A DNA stretch of 64,000 bases from Xylona heveae TC161 (Eukaryota; Ascomycota; Xylonomycetes; Xylonales; Xylonaceae), in NCBI RefSeq assembly GCF_001619985.1, contig NW_017264204.1, positions 623,983-687,982 on the forward strand, given 5' to 3'. Below, in pieces: positions 11,619 through 22,145 of this stretch. The position numbers and the translations under genes were made by a program. The notes beneath the pieces were generated by a model. It searched no databases and was not told where the DNA came from. It saw only the letters and a program-made list of their open reading frames with translations. Within the stretch, counting starts at the first letter, position 1, and the number at the start of each line of letters is the position of its first letter.

Positions 11619-12719
11619 GTCTGTCGTCAGGCAGCCAGGCATTGAGAGACTTGAACAAGAAAGGAGATGAAACAAGACCAATTATGATGCGATTCAAAAC
11701 GAACCCAATAAAACGAAGACCTTATGTTACGATCATTGCTATAATTTCACATCAAGCAACATTGGATGCCGGAAAGCAGAAGAAGACCAGACGAGCTGAA
11801 CGAAGAATGATTTCACACGAATAATTTTCACAGAAATGAACGGATGGTGCATTGGAAATGGCGTTACTGGTTGGGAATAGAACAGGTCTCTTTCACTTCA
11901 TCTTTTTTCACTATATTCGCCTGTAACCCTTTAGAATATCGCATATAGATAGTGTATTGCAATTACACTCTAATACTACCATGTATCATAAAATAGACAA
12001 ATATTGCTTAAATCTTTAACTGTAACTTAGTGAGCATCATTCATGCTTCTGCTCTAGAGAGATGGCAGGCTACCACCTGTGTCAAACCTTAGCATGAATT
12101 TTTGGTTTTTTTGTTAGAGGGAAGGGATGTTGCTACAGCGGACTGTTCATGACACAATGCATGCATTCAATACCTGGTCACCTTGTAGCAAAACCCTTTA
12201 CATGGAAGCAGTGATGCCTTGCAGAGAGGCATAACCAAACAATCAGGCAATGGTCCACCTCTAGCATGGTTCACTGTATTTTTAATTATTGTTAATGAGA
12301 AGATTCAAATATTACAATGGATTTCCAAGCACTCAAAACCACAATTACTAAAGTTTAGCTAAGAGCGGGAGCCCCCGGGGTTGCTTACGGGTGCTTACCC
12401 TTAATCCGGATAGTGTAAGCCGCTGCTCTCGGCACAACCTTCGTTCCGAAGGCATGGACCCCCCTACGTCGTACGTCAAGATGTCAGCCAATGACAGCAC
12501 ATTGTCTTTCCTGTTTGGAGTGAATGAATGCTGTAGTCCATTAGAATGTAAATGAATAGACTTGGATAAACATGTCGCCCAAGGCGTATATTTAAACCTT
12601 TTGCATCCGCATCTTCAATCAAGTGGACTATGTTAATTCAAATTTACCACCACGGGCCTGTAATGAGTCTTAAAAACAACGACACTGCACAATAAAGTCA
12701 CCCAATCACAGAAAACAAA
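11619..12719. other. AT-rich spacer with an embedded GC-rich block
   Basis: About 1.1 kb, strongly AT-rich from 11640 to 12350 and again after 12540. From 12362 to 12480 a GC-rich block interrupts it. That block has an imperfect inverted repeat (agagcgg near 12363, ccgctgctct near 12420) and a second palindrome (ccttcgttccgaagg, 12438-12452). This may be a remnant of a small non-autonomous element, but I see no clear terminal repeats or target duplication. No gene is supported. Confidence 0.45.
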
Positions 12720-14169
12720 ATGCCAGGAGAGCTTGTGCTGGTACGTGAATTTTTTTTTACCCTGTTCAAATTTGGATCTTGTTTGATAAGTCGTTTTTCT
12801 TTCTGCTTTGCCACTGGTGTATTTGATGGTGGCATTTTATATTCCCTGAAACGCGTATTTTGGAGTAGAATGTTGGGCCATACATGGTGATTGAGCACTG
12901 TGGGGTACATTTTACTGTACTTGTTGATCCATGCTTTTGAAACATTTGGTGGATTAATCTGCCGCTACATCTTCTTTGCAAACATTGCAATAGAGAAATT
13001 GGAATATGTATATTCACACTTTTTGCAAACGAGAAGAATCTGACATATACAGGTTACTGGCGCGTCTAGCTCTGTCGGCGGAGCCATCTTGCGTGCAATC
13101 CTAGAAGCCGGCTATCGTGTGCGCGGCACCGGCAGGCGCATCGATCAGCTCGAGGAGCTTCGAAGTGTTCCTAGCCTTCAAATGCATGAGCAAAACCTCG
13201 AATTGGTTCAAGTCCCTGACATGGCTGCTCCTGACGCCTTCAAAGATCTGCTCCAAGGTGTTACATATGTAGTGCATACAGCCTCGCCAATGCCAACCAC
13301 AGGAGTTCCTTCCAATGGAGAGACTTATGATAGTCTTTACGTGCAGCCAGCGGTCAAAGGTGCATTGTCTCTGCTCGAGACGGCCAGAAGGTATCCAAGT
13401 GTGAAGAGGATTATTATCACCTCATCCATGTCAATTTATTTGTCAGAGGGAGGCGAGAATGATGCAGAGAAAGAGAAAATGCTACGTGGTAAGCGGCTGG
13501 AACAATTTTCCATGTATAAGAACTTGTGAAGCGGAATGCTAAATAATTTCAATGCGTATATTTACAGATGACGACATTCAACCTGTTTCAACAAGCCCAA
13601 TCAATGATCCATTGTGGGCGTATCGTGCTTCGAAACTTGCTGCGTATCACGCCGCAGTCGACTTCGTCAAGAGCGAGAAACCACAGTACGAGATTGTACA
13701 CATTATCCCGAGCTTTGTTGTAGGGAGAAATGAAAAAGTACATGTTTCATCCGCGTCCTCATCTGCTGCGTCGGATGTCATGTCTGGTAGCAATGGTATC
13801 ATCCTTTGCCCGTTGTTCGGCATCAAAAGTCCACAGGGTGTACATGGAGCCACTGTGCACGTGGATGATGTCGCAAAAGCCCATACAGAGGCTTTAACAA
13901 AGGCAGATGCTGGCGGTCAGAATTATATCCTGAATTCGCCGGATTGGAACGCAGGCGCCACATACGATGACGCGTTGGACATTGTCAAGAGACGGTTTCC
14001 AGACGAAGTGGCCTCCGGGGTGATACCCATGGGTGGAACGCTCCCGACAATCCCAGTAAAGATTGATTCTAGCAAAGCGGAGAGAGCTTTTGGGAAATTT
14101 AAAGGCTTTGAGGAACAGGTCGTTGATGCGGTAGGACAATATGTGGAGATGAGAAAGGCTGGAAAATAA
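12720..14169 (+). CDS. NAD(P)-dependent extended short-chain reductase (Gre2/dihydroflavonol-reductase-like)
   Basis: Exons 12720-12740, 13053-13488 and 13568-14169 give 352 residues. The first exon encodes only MPGELVL; the second opens with the cofactor motif VTGASSSVGGAI. The next blocks are GVTYVVHTASPMP, KRIIITSSMS and YRASKLAAYHAA (catalytic Tyr-x-x-x-Lys), followed by IIPSFVVGR. These fit the extended SDR fold of fungal aldehyde/ketone reductases; the substrate cannot be read from sequence. The cofactor loop has Ser13 where the family usually has the middle Gly (TGxxGxxG). Intron 1 is 312 bp, against about 50-100 bp for most introns here, and its minus strand carries coding-like sequence. 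Intron 2 is 79 bp (GTAAGC...TTACAG). It converges on the four-TM gene 250 bp away. Confidence 0.85.
12741..13052. other. Over-long first intron of the reductase gene, possible inserted fragment
   Basis: The intron runs from GTACGT to ATACAG, 312 bp and AT-rich. On its minus strand one frame reads on past the intron into exon 1 without a stop (start about 12910). Another frame contains stretches such as NPPNVSKAWINKY directly before it. The content looks protein-like (Trp, Pro and Tyr in a DNA-binding-like arrangement) but I cannot name a family. A degraded transposon fragment is possible. Confidence 0.35.
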
Positions 14170-14419
14170 CAGCCCGCAACTGCCCAATCTCTAGATGCAC
14201 AACTTGCTCGAGTTCCTCCTATTACCTCTATGGCCGAAAGTATCAGAGACTATAGATTTCACGTTTCTTGCGCAATGAAATTCTCTATTCTTTGATCTCA
14301 ATTGATGTCCGTGGCACTTCAAAAATCCCAAAGATTGGCAAGTCAAGCAATGACAATCACCCGGGCCCGGATCTCCGGGTATATATACACCCAGTCTGGG
14401 GGGGAAAAAAAGGAATAAG

Positions 14420-14966
14420 CTAGAGCGTGGCCAAGAATGCACGCAAAAAGCAAATTGCCGCTGGAAGATCCGCCACGATAGTTCGGAGCGTATGTATTTT
14501 GAGCCAGGTCCTGACTTCATTCTTGGAATTCTCTGGTGGTCCATATACCGTCCGCTTGATCACCTGTGCGACCTAACAAAGAAAAAGTCACATGTTAATC
14601 AACGATTCAAGTTTTCAACATTTACACAATCTTCGAATGAAACCAGAATGAACTTACAAAGGGAGCAAATATAAAATGGGCAGCAGCAAAGATTGCTCCC
14701 CATTTATACAACGACTGTGCTTCTCCAGCTGTGTGCCGCATGCTCAAGATCCCAGCGCCCACAGACGTCCATCCAATCGCCAAAACCCCCGCCGTTCCCG
14801 GCCACAATGCTTGATTCCACCATATCCCTGGAGCTTCCTTGGGAATGTCCCGGTGGAGAAAAGGTACCAGAACCCAGTATTCACTGGCGGCATATGACAG
14901 GGCTGCAGTAGCCGTTAGGCCGGGCAAGAGGCGATATATGGGAAGAAGATTCGAAGAGGAAGTCAT
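14420..14966 (-). CDS. Small four-helix integral membrane protein
   Basis: Exons 14966-14658 and 14572-14420 with an 85 bp intron (GTAAGT...TTGTTAG) give 153 residues. Four hydrophobic segments are visible, roughly residues 10-35 (LLPGLTATAALSYAASEYW), 52-75 (ALWPGTAGVLAIGW), 88-108 (AIFAAAHFIFAPF, completed across the splice) and 134-153 (ADLPAAICFLRAFLATL). A conserved-looking R-T-I-V-A-D-L-P stretch begins the last helix. This shape resembles small fungal integral membrane proteins found near secondary-metabolism genes, including the anthrone-oxygenase-like DUF1772 group, but I cannot assign a family. No catalytic motif is obvious. It converges with the reductase gene. Confidence 0.75.
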
Positions 14967-15713
14967 TATTTAGGGGCTTCGGGGTGGCTGACTTGATTGC
15001 GCTTTTGCAAATGAATTAATTGTATAAACTTGAATTGATTTCTTTTATTAAAAATAAATAAAAAGAAGGATTAATATGGCTTCATTTTGGTAATGGGTGA
15101 GACGCAAATAATAAGTTACAAAGCATGCTCGTATTCTCTTGTCGGATGCGGAGTTTTGGGTCTCCCCGTCGGGGAATCGGTGCAATTTGGAGCTTCAACT
15201 GTGGGGAACTCTGAAATGGCGTGTTTTCTCTTCAACAACAGCTACAACAACAAACCCAACAACCCCATACTCTCTTCAGTCTCAGCCACGAGCACTTTTC
15301 TTTGGAGCTGGAAGAAGCTTTGAGATGCGAATGATGATCCAAAATATGGAACTCCGAATCGAACTCGCGGGATCACGTAGGACAGATGCGGCCAAACTAG
15401 TCACGTTCTTCGAGGTCGTAAATCATCTTCCCTCAGACAAAGAAGTCCCAGTAATCACGACTATATGAAACAAAGAAAACTACAGCGACGTACAATATGC
15501 AGTATATATATCTGTTAGGTCAGCTGCTTTGGCCTACAACTCCAATCGTTGAATGTCCAGCTTCCGGAGGCTTCTTTTGGATGCTCAAATGTGAAAGCGT
15601 CTTACAACACAACCAACCCGGCAAACGACTGGTTACATTTCCATCTGATAAAGCCAGTCAGGTAAATTTCGATTTGCAACCAGGAGCCTGAGGCCAAGAA
15701 GTGCACACTGAAG
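14967..15713. other. Divergent spacer, no supported gene
   Basis: About 750 bp between the four-TM gene and the kinase-like gene. The part next to the minus-strand start is AT-rich (15000-15080). A 109-codon plus-strand frame (15139-15468) has no recognisable motif and weak composition, so I leave it unannotated. Confidence 0.5.
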
Positions 15714-17310
15714 ATGTCCACAAGGCCGAAAAAGTCGTGGGCTACTATCAATATCGACGTGCTTTGCGATTTGGCAAGTAATTTGCGTCAAGGGCTGCCT
15801 TGCACTTGTGAGATGCCGCGGAATCCGTCAGGTGGGAGCTTCAACTGGGTGATCTTCTTGCGTTTTGAAGACGGTGTTGAATGGGTGTTGCGATCTCCAC
15901 ATGGCATCTTTCAAGAGCCGGATATGGACTCGAAACTCATCGAAAGCGAAGTTGCAACTTTGCGGCATGTGAGAAGAAAGACGACCATTCCAGTGCCAGA
16001 AGTCTTCCGTTGCAGGTACGTCGCGCCTCATTTTGAATCTACATGCTTTCTGACCCTTTAAAAGCTCTTCCAAGAAAAATCCCCTTGGGATTCCCTACAT
16101 TTTAATGAGCAAGGCTAGCGGTTCCTCTCCGGAGAATTGGGATGAGCTACCGGAAAAGATCAAAAGAAAGATTCTGTTCCAACTAGGAGGAGTAACCCAG
16201 CAACTATCGCAGCTTCGTTTTGATAAGATTGGATCTTTGATTGAGACTCTGAGAGGTCTCGAGGTCGGCGAGTGTTTAGATTATGGCTTGGTACATTGTG
16301 AAAGTGACGGTGCCGAAATCGACCGGGGGCCTTTTCAGTCCGAGGAAGAATAATATCGTGCTTTGATCTCAGAGTTCCAGTCCCGGGCCAAATACGGAGT
16401 GGTCCAGGACTGCTTTATCGCACCTATGCCGATGCCAGCAGAATACCAAAACAATACTGACTTTACGGAAGTAAGAGGACTTTGGAGTGCATTCATCCAT
16501 GTGGGACTCAAAGGTGACAACTCGTACAACAGGACCGATTTAGTCGTGGCCGGCGACCTGATGCTGGAATGTATCGGGGAGTTGACTAAATGTTCGCCTC
16601 GCGTGACAGATGGCCAAGGTCGATTTCCTATATACCACCCTGATCTGTCGGCCAATAATTTCTTTGTTGATGATCAGTACAACATCACCTGCGTTCTCGA
16701 CTGGTCGTTTGCTTCCACGGCGCCGATGTCTGTGCTTGTCAATGCTCTTGAAGTGCCAGCATCTCGATCTATCATAGATGAGTCACTGATCACCTCCTTT
16801 GCTGAAGGTCTTGGCCACGGGTCAGACGAAACGTCCATTCCCGTCTATCCAACGAGGGGCATTTGGCTGCTCATGCGGCTCCTGAAATGGTGGCTTCTCT
16901 ACTCTGGCAACAGTTGTGCCGAGATTTGGGCGCAGGTCAGACCAACGCCTGAAGATTTTCAAACTGCCTTGTCATCAAAACAAGCCTTAAAGGAATACCA
17001 AACCCTCCGCAACGAGCTGGCTCTCGACGATCCGACAGCTGAGGAAATCTACCCTTACGAGAGCTACTATTACAAGCCGAGCCATCCTGCAGCAATGGAT
17101 AACAAGGTGATTCTGACGATAGTGAGGCATTTGGAAATGGTCTCGGAGTGGAATTCTCGATATAGCAGTACACCTGCACGCTACAGTCTCCGCAAGAACA
17201 GTCCACTGTTCAAGGCAGATGCAAAGCTGTGGAAATGGATACTCGGATGCATTGCGGACAAAATAGAGCCGGCAAGAAAAGCTGCAATGGTTTCATCACG
17301 GAGGGAGTAG
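15714..17310 (+). pseudogene. APH-family kinase-like gene with an in-frame stop
   Basis: Two exons, 15714-16015 and 16065-17310, with a 49 bp intron (GTACGT...AAAAG), give a family-typical aminoglycoside-phosphotransferase-like protein. Visible blocks are GGSFNWVIFLRFEDG (ATP-loop region), IPVPEVF, GIPYILMSKASG, the catalytic loop HPDLSANNFFVDD and the metal-binding VLDWSF. Fungi carry many such genes; their substrates are mostly unknown. The frame is continuous except for one TAA at 16351-16353, between QSEEE and YRALISEF. At that place family members usually have a Tyr-Tyr pair, so a TAT/TAC to TAA change explains it. There are no frameshifts. Without the stop the protein would be 515 residues. 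Either the gene died recently, or the base is an assembly error or read-through site; the intact motifs after the stop favour a recent or false loss. Confidence 0.7.
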
Positions 17311-17919
17311 AGATTCGTTGCAATTTAATTCTATTCTCCAACTGTAGCTGAACTCAAAGATGACTGTAATCAAGCTAACGAGTGTACCCGTTCCAAGAAA
17401 GAACGATGATTTCTCGCTGATCAAAATACCAATGAGTATACGGAGCCCGAACAACATCCATGTGTTCTCCCGTACGTGACCACGAGTCGCTTCAATCGCA
17501 TGCTCGTCGTTGGCGAATATATTCGACATGAGCTTGGTATATACATCCGGTGGAATCTTCAGTGATCTATCAAATGTTGCTCGTTAGACACTGCAAGGAG
17601 AAAGAGGAAAACGTACGGAGGTAACCTGACAGGGAAAACTCACCAAATAATTTCTAGCGTCTTGGGAAATATCGGTCACGTAGCCGCGCCTCCACTCTGG
17701 ATATTGATCTGATGATGTTGTTAGTCGTGGGTTTTTCTCTTTGCAGAACCAGGGAATTCTCGCTGCACACGTACCGTCGAATGAAAAAAAGAATACTTGA
17801 TCGTAGATTGGATAATAGTCTTTCTTTATAGAATAGCACGGTGGATAAGGAAACCGGCTTGGTGATGGAGGCTGTCCTTGCCAGAAATTATGTCTTTGCC
17901 AGAAATTATGTCTTTGCAT
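17296..17919 (-). CDS. Putative small membrane protein (156 aa, 3 exons)
   Basis: A model of exons 17919-17775, 17708-17644 and 17556-17296 with introns of 66 and 87 bp keeps the frame open. It gives 156 residues that include QYPEWRRGYVTDISQDARNYL and IPPDVYTKLMSNIF. One or two hydrophobic segments follow (MLFGLRILIGILI and LGTGTLVSLITVIF), ending in SYSWRIELN. The N-terminus has a doubled QRHNFW from an 18 bp tandem repeat (near 17883-17918), so the true start may be downstream. I recognise no family. The 3' end overlaps the kinase-like gene by 15 bp. The splice choices are the only ones I found that keep one long frame, so treat the model as provisional. Confidence 0.4.
17883..17918. repeat. 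18 bp tandem duplication
   Basis: The unit ttgccagaaattatgtct occurs twice in direct succession and is read as Gln-Arg-His-Asn-Phe-Trp twice by the minus-strand model. Confidence 0.75.
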
Positions 17920-18954
17920 TTTGCTTTGCTTCAGTAGGTGAGCTGACGATGTGATGGATTGTCTTAATCGGCTAGAAGCGTATATATATCAAGTAAAGCC
18001 GTTTGAATGCCTATAACTGATGATGGTTACCCTTTAAGATGACGAGGACAAGGCACAATATAAATACACGAGAGTGATAGTATTATATTTCAACGCAGAA
18101 GACGACAGATTTTCTAGAAAGATCATGGACGGGTAGCGGCAGACAGTGCAACAGGGTAGATGATTAATCCGTAAAGTCTTTTTGACGGTTTCTCATCAGA
18201 ATGAGATGCCAGTCACGGTGTTCTCATGCATTCTTTCTTTGGTCTATGTGTTAGTGCCCAGGCAAGGCTGAGAAGACTTCTGCGTGGTCCCAGGTTTCAG
18301 TCTCAAACTGTAGTCACCATGCAAATAAAAATCTCTTTGTGGGTTTTCTATGAAATCCATCGGGACTTTGCAAAATATGATTCAACCTGTCCATTATGTG
18401 AAGTGTATATCAAAAGAATGTTGAAATGATAATGTCGATACAATGCTGTTTCTTCTGGAAGAGCCGAGGCTAATCAGTAGATAGCTAAGACAGTCACATC
18501 AAGTGACGGGGAACCTACACTAAACAAGCTTCCCGCACCCCATCCACAATTCAGCCACTCCACTATCCACCCCTCCCCCAGTCGTTCCAATCCAATAACT
18601 AATAATGACGCCTACACCGATCTGTCAGTCTTTTCCGAACGAATCTGGTCACGGACCGGATAACAGACGACACACAAAACATGGGCGGTGTCGTTCGTCG
18701 CAGGACCCGCACTGTGTATCAGGGTATGCAGCAGCAACAACAAAATAAGCTACCGTCGACCACATGATCATGCCGACATCTTCCATCTTTCATAAGAGCA
18801 AGCTGAACCAACTCTTCTTGTTTTAAAACATACTCTGTGGTGCCTTTTAGATCCTCCGCACCCAACGAGGTTCTGGTGCTTTTTCTTTCTGCTTGCTGTT
18901 TGGTTCCATGTAAATATCTTCTCAGTCAAGACATCTTTTTTTGTCAGTCTAAGC
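17920..18954. other. Spacer without a supported gene
   Basis: About 1 kb upstream of the hydrolase gene, with AT-rich parts (17970-18110). Open frames at 18226-18429 and 18768-19298 (minus) show no recognisable content; the second lies largely antisense to the hydrolase. I take this as promoter sequence for both flanking genes. Confidence 0.45.
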
Positions 18955-21416
18955 ATGGACGGCTCAAGTCCTCTTTCGGTCCTAAGGACGATTCTGCCCA
19001 AGGTACCATTCATGATCAAGACCATCATCTGGCATATCCTGGGCCTGTCATCGACGTCACGGGAATGGGATCTGCGCACTGCAGTTACAGTCCTTTTGAT
19101 CCGGGCCTTGATCTGCGACTCGAAACCCTCAAGCGTCTCAGAGCAACAGCAGCGTTCGATTCGAGCACCGCCAGTGCGTGGACCCATGTGGATCAGCCGG
19201 GTGACATTGTCCCCGCCGCCAGAGGAGAATGATGTTAAGCGGCTTTTGTTTACCGCCATTGACCAACTGAATGAAAGTGATAATGCCAATGACAACAAGA
19301 CGGGAGAAACCGCATATGAGAAACCTGAACTCGTACCGGTAGAGGCAGAATGGACGGGCTACCGTGCAGCCGCTTGGCGCACTACGCCGGAGCCCTCGGT
19401 ATTATCAGAAGAGGAAAAATATCACAGGTTGATGAAGGAAGTAACCAGCGATATCACCATTTTATATGTTCACGGGGGAGCACTGTAGTATGTGTCTTTT
19501 TCATCCCCTTTTCTTTATTTTATCCCTAACCTATCCGAGCCTTCCCTCATTCTTGCAATCCTCAGGACTTTGGAACCTGTAACTTACATTGCAATAGCCT
19601 CATGGACCCAGCAACGCACCGGCCCGCAACAGCACGCCATGCCCGGCTCACCGGCGGCCGCGTACTTTCCGTGCGGTACCGGTTGGCGCCCAAGTACCCG
19701 TTCCCTGCGGCTCTATTGGACGTCTTTGTGGCGTATCTCTCTCTTCTTTCTCCGGGCGCTGATGCACTGCACCCTGCCGTGCCGCCCTCAAAGATTGTCT
19801 TTGCGGGAGATAGCGCCGGGGGGACGCTGATTTTCGCTCTTGTTCAATTACTCCTCCATCTTCGCCGCACTCTCCCTCCCGCAGTCCGGGTTCTACAAGA
19901 CAGCGAGCCAAGCCAGATAGACCAGACAAGCCAGACCTCGAGCCCGACAGTCCAATTCAACGGCCGCTCTGTCCCGCTCGACCTCCCCGCCGGCATCGTC
20001 GGACATAGTCCCTGGCTCGACCTTACCCAGAGCATGCCGTCTGGCACGATCAATGCGAAATGGGACTACCTGCCTCCGCCGAAACCCCATGGGTCTCATG
20101 GCGCAGACACTTTCCCGCCGTGTTCCCTGTGGCCGACGACCCCGCCGCGCTCTGATCTCTATGCGCCGGCCCCGTTGCTTGTGCATCCGCTCGCGAGTCC
20201 GCTTGCCGCGCCGCCGTCCGCATGGCAGGGTGCGCCACCTGTGTGGATTGGTATCGGGCAGGAAATGCTCGCTGATGAAGCAGCTTGTCTGGCTGGATGG
20301 ATGGCTGATACGAGTCCAGATCGTGATTCTCATTCTTATCCTTCTCATGATTCTGATTCTTCGCATTCTCATGATTTTCACGACGATTCGCATCATTCTC
20401 ATCAAGAACAAGATCAACACCAACACCACCATGAGCGTCAGCAGCAACAACAGACTCCATCTCCGATCGTGCATCTCAACCAGTACGCCCACATGCCACA
20501 TGCCTTTGGGCTCCTGCTTGACCACACTGCCCAATCGAAGCATTATATGCGGTCCTGCGCAGACTTTATTACCGCTTGTGTTAATCTCTCCTCTTCCTCT
20601 TTTCCTTCCTCTTCCTCGTCTTCCTCTGATCCCTCACACTCCCCCCACTCAATCGCCTCCTCTTCGCCTCCCTCTCCCGCGTTGTCGTCGTCGCCATACG
20701 ACCTATGTAACTCTGATTCAAGCCTTTTGCCTCCTTCTTCCCCTTCCCCTCTTTTATCCTCTCCTCCTCCATCTTCTTCTCCTGCTGCTGCTGCTGCTCC
20801 TGCTCCCTCTTCTCTTCCATCCTCTACTTCTGCTGCTGCTGCTGCTCCGACGACGACGACAACGACGGCAACAGCCCCGCCGCTCCTATCCTCCAAAGCG
20901 ACCTTCTTCGACCGGCATGTCCACGCGACTGTCGAATTGCAAAACACCTTTGACATTTTCGCCTCCAACTCTAATTCCTCCTCCTCTTCCATCTCCAGTC
21001 CCAGTCCCAGTTCCAAGTCCAACTCCAGGACCAGGACCAGGACCAGCAAGAAAACGGACAAAAAGTCCAAAGACGGCATCTTCTTCTCACAAGTCGATAA
21101 CAGTCATCATCACCATCACCATCACCGCCGTACAAAAGACTACTATACGTACGAGGCGGTATACAAGACAATGTGCGAAGCGGCGCGGACGCGGGCAGAG
21201 TTGTTGAGCAAGGCGCTGAGCTCTGAGGGTGGGAGAAGAGGTGTAGAGACTGTGACTGTAGATGGGCTAGCAAACAACGAAGCAGACGACGACGAAGATG
21301 AAGATGAAGAAGAGGACAAGGTAGACAAAGTAGAAAAATACAAGATAAAAAATCAAGCCAGAGGAGATGAAGAAGTCCATGGAGAGGGAGCAGCGATAGG
21401 GATGCCGCGATTCTGA
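18955..21416 (+). CDS. Alpha/beta hydrolase (hormone-sensitive-lipase type) with large low-complexity insertions
   Basis: Exons 18955-19487 and 19598-21416 (intron 110 bp, GTATGT...AATAG) give 783 residues. The oxyanion motif HGGALY (173-178) is completed across the splice. The nucleophile elbow is GDSAGG with Ser250 (248-253), preceded by VLSVRYRLAPKYPFPAA. Later come PPVWIGIGQEMLADEAA (likely acid region) and QYAHMPHAFGLLLD (likely catalytic His), so the triad seems complete. Such enzymes hydrolyse short acyl esters; the substrate is unknown. Between the acid and His regions lies an Asp/Ser/His-rich insert ending in poly-Gln. After the His come poly-Ser, poly-Ala and poly-Thr runs, then a HHHHHHH run and an Asp/Glu-rich tail. 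This makes it about twice the usual size of the family. The start was chosen for the typical SVLRTILPKVPF opening. Confidence 0.85.
20320..20460 (+). repeat. Low-complexity Asp/Ser/His then Gln codons inside the hydrolase
   Basis: Repeated gattct, cattct and cac/cag codons encode an Asp-Ser-His-rich stretch ending in five Gln. It lies between the acid region and the catalytic His region of the enzyme fold, where a surface loop would be expected. Confidence 0.75.
20590..21140 (+). repeat. Ser/Ala/Thr/His homopolymer tract in the hydrolase C-terminus
   Basis: Trinucleotide-type runs (tcc/tct, gct, acg, cat/cac) encode poly-Ser, poly-Ala, poly-Thr and a seven-residue His run. Several frames and the opposite strand also stay open here because of the simple composition; those shadows are not genes. 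Confidence 0.75.
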
Positions 21417-22145
21417 GGTCCTTAGAACAAAGAACATCTAGGTAGCTACACAATATATATCGCAATGGGAAATGAGAAATGAGAAACGGGAAATGCACAT
21501 CTCGTTTTCAATCATTACAGTAGACAAGTGAGCCAGAAATCTATATATTATCCTCACTAATCGCTAAGATGGCTTTCTGTATCTTGATTCCAATCCCAGT
21601 TCCAATTCCGCGGTTCCCCCCCCCGCTGACCGTAGATCCTACCCTAGTCTATCTATAAAAGCATTGATGCCGAGCAATGTCGGGCTAATAAAAGAGAAAA
21701 GCAGAAAGAAAAAAAAGGGAGTAATTAAGGGTGTAGTAAAAGAAGAGAATATGTTACAAGCGTGTCCATTCTTCTCGTTCTCGTTCCCATTACCGTGCAG
21801 TTAGAAATTAACATTGAAATTATTACATCCTCCACATGTCCGATTCTCCAGCGATCCCAAATATCGTCAAGTCAAGCCGAAAAACTTCAGACATGATGGC
21901 GTAATGGGAGACAAGGTGTCATTTTCCGGTCCAATAGCATCGTGGATCAAGGCCAAAAAAGAAAATGGTCGAGGGCCGTAATATTAATCAATCATTTTCC
22001 GCCGTAATCAAACATCACGTTAAAAAAAAAAAAAAGACGTGATGTCGAGTAAAAATCCGGGAGACGCCAAACCGCGAGGAATGCTCTCAGCAATGACGGT
22101 GCGATACCAACACCTCCGCTAAAATGCAAAAGCAATGTCAAGCGT
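21417..22145. other. Convergent 3' spacer
   Basis: About 730 bp between the hydrolase and HMG-CoA synthase 3' ends, AT-rich, with an A13 run at 22022-22034. No gene is seen. Confidence 0.6.

Noticed and set aside
15139-15468. 109-codon plus-strand frame upstream of the kinase-like gene
   Set aside because: No motif, no signal sequence and no good continuation by splicing; likely promoter sequence.
18768-19298. 176-codon minus-strand frame
   Set aside because: It overlaps the start and first exon of the hydrolase and has no recognisable content.
20053-21207. 384-codon frame shifted against the hydrolase, and 178-codon antisense frame
   Set aside because: Both consist of low-complexity Leu/Arg or Glu runs produced by the Ser/Ala/Thr repeat codons of the real gene.
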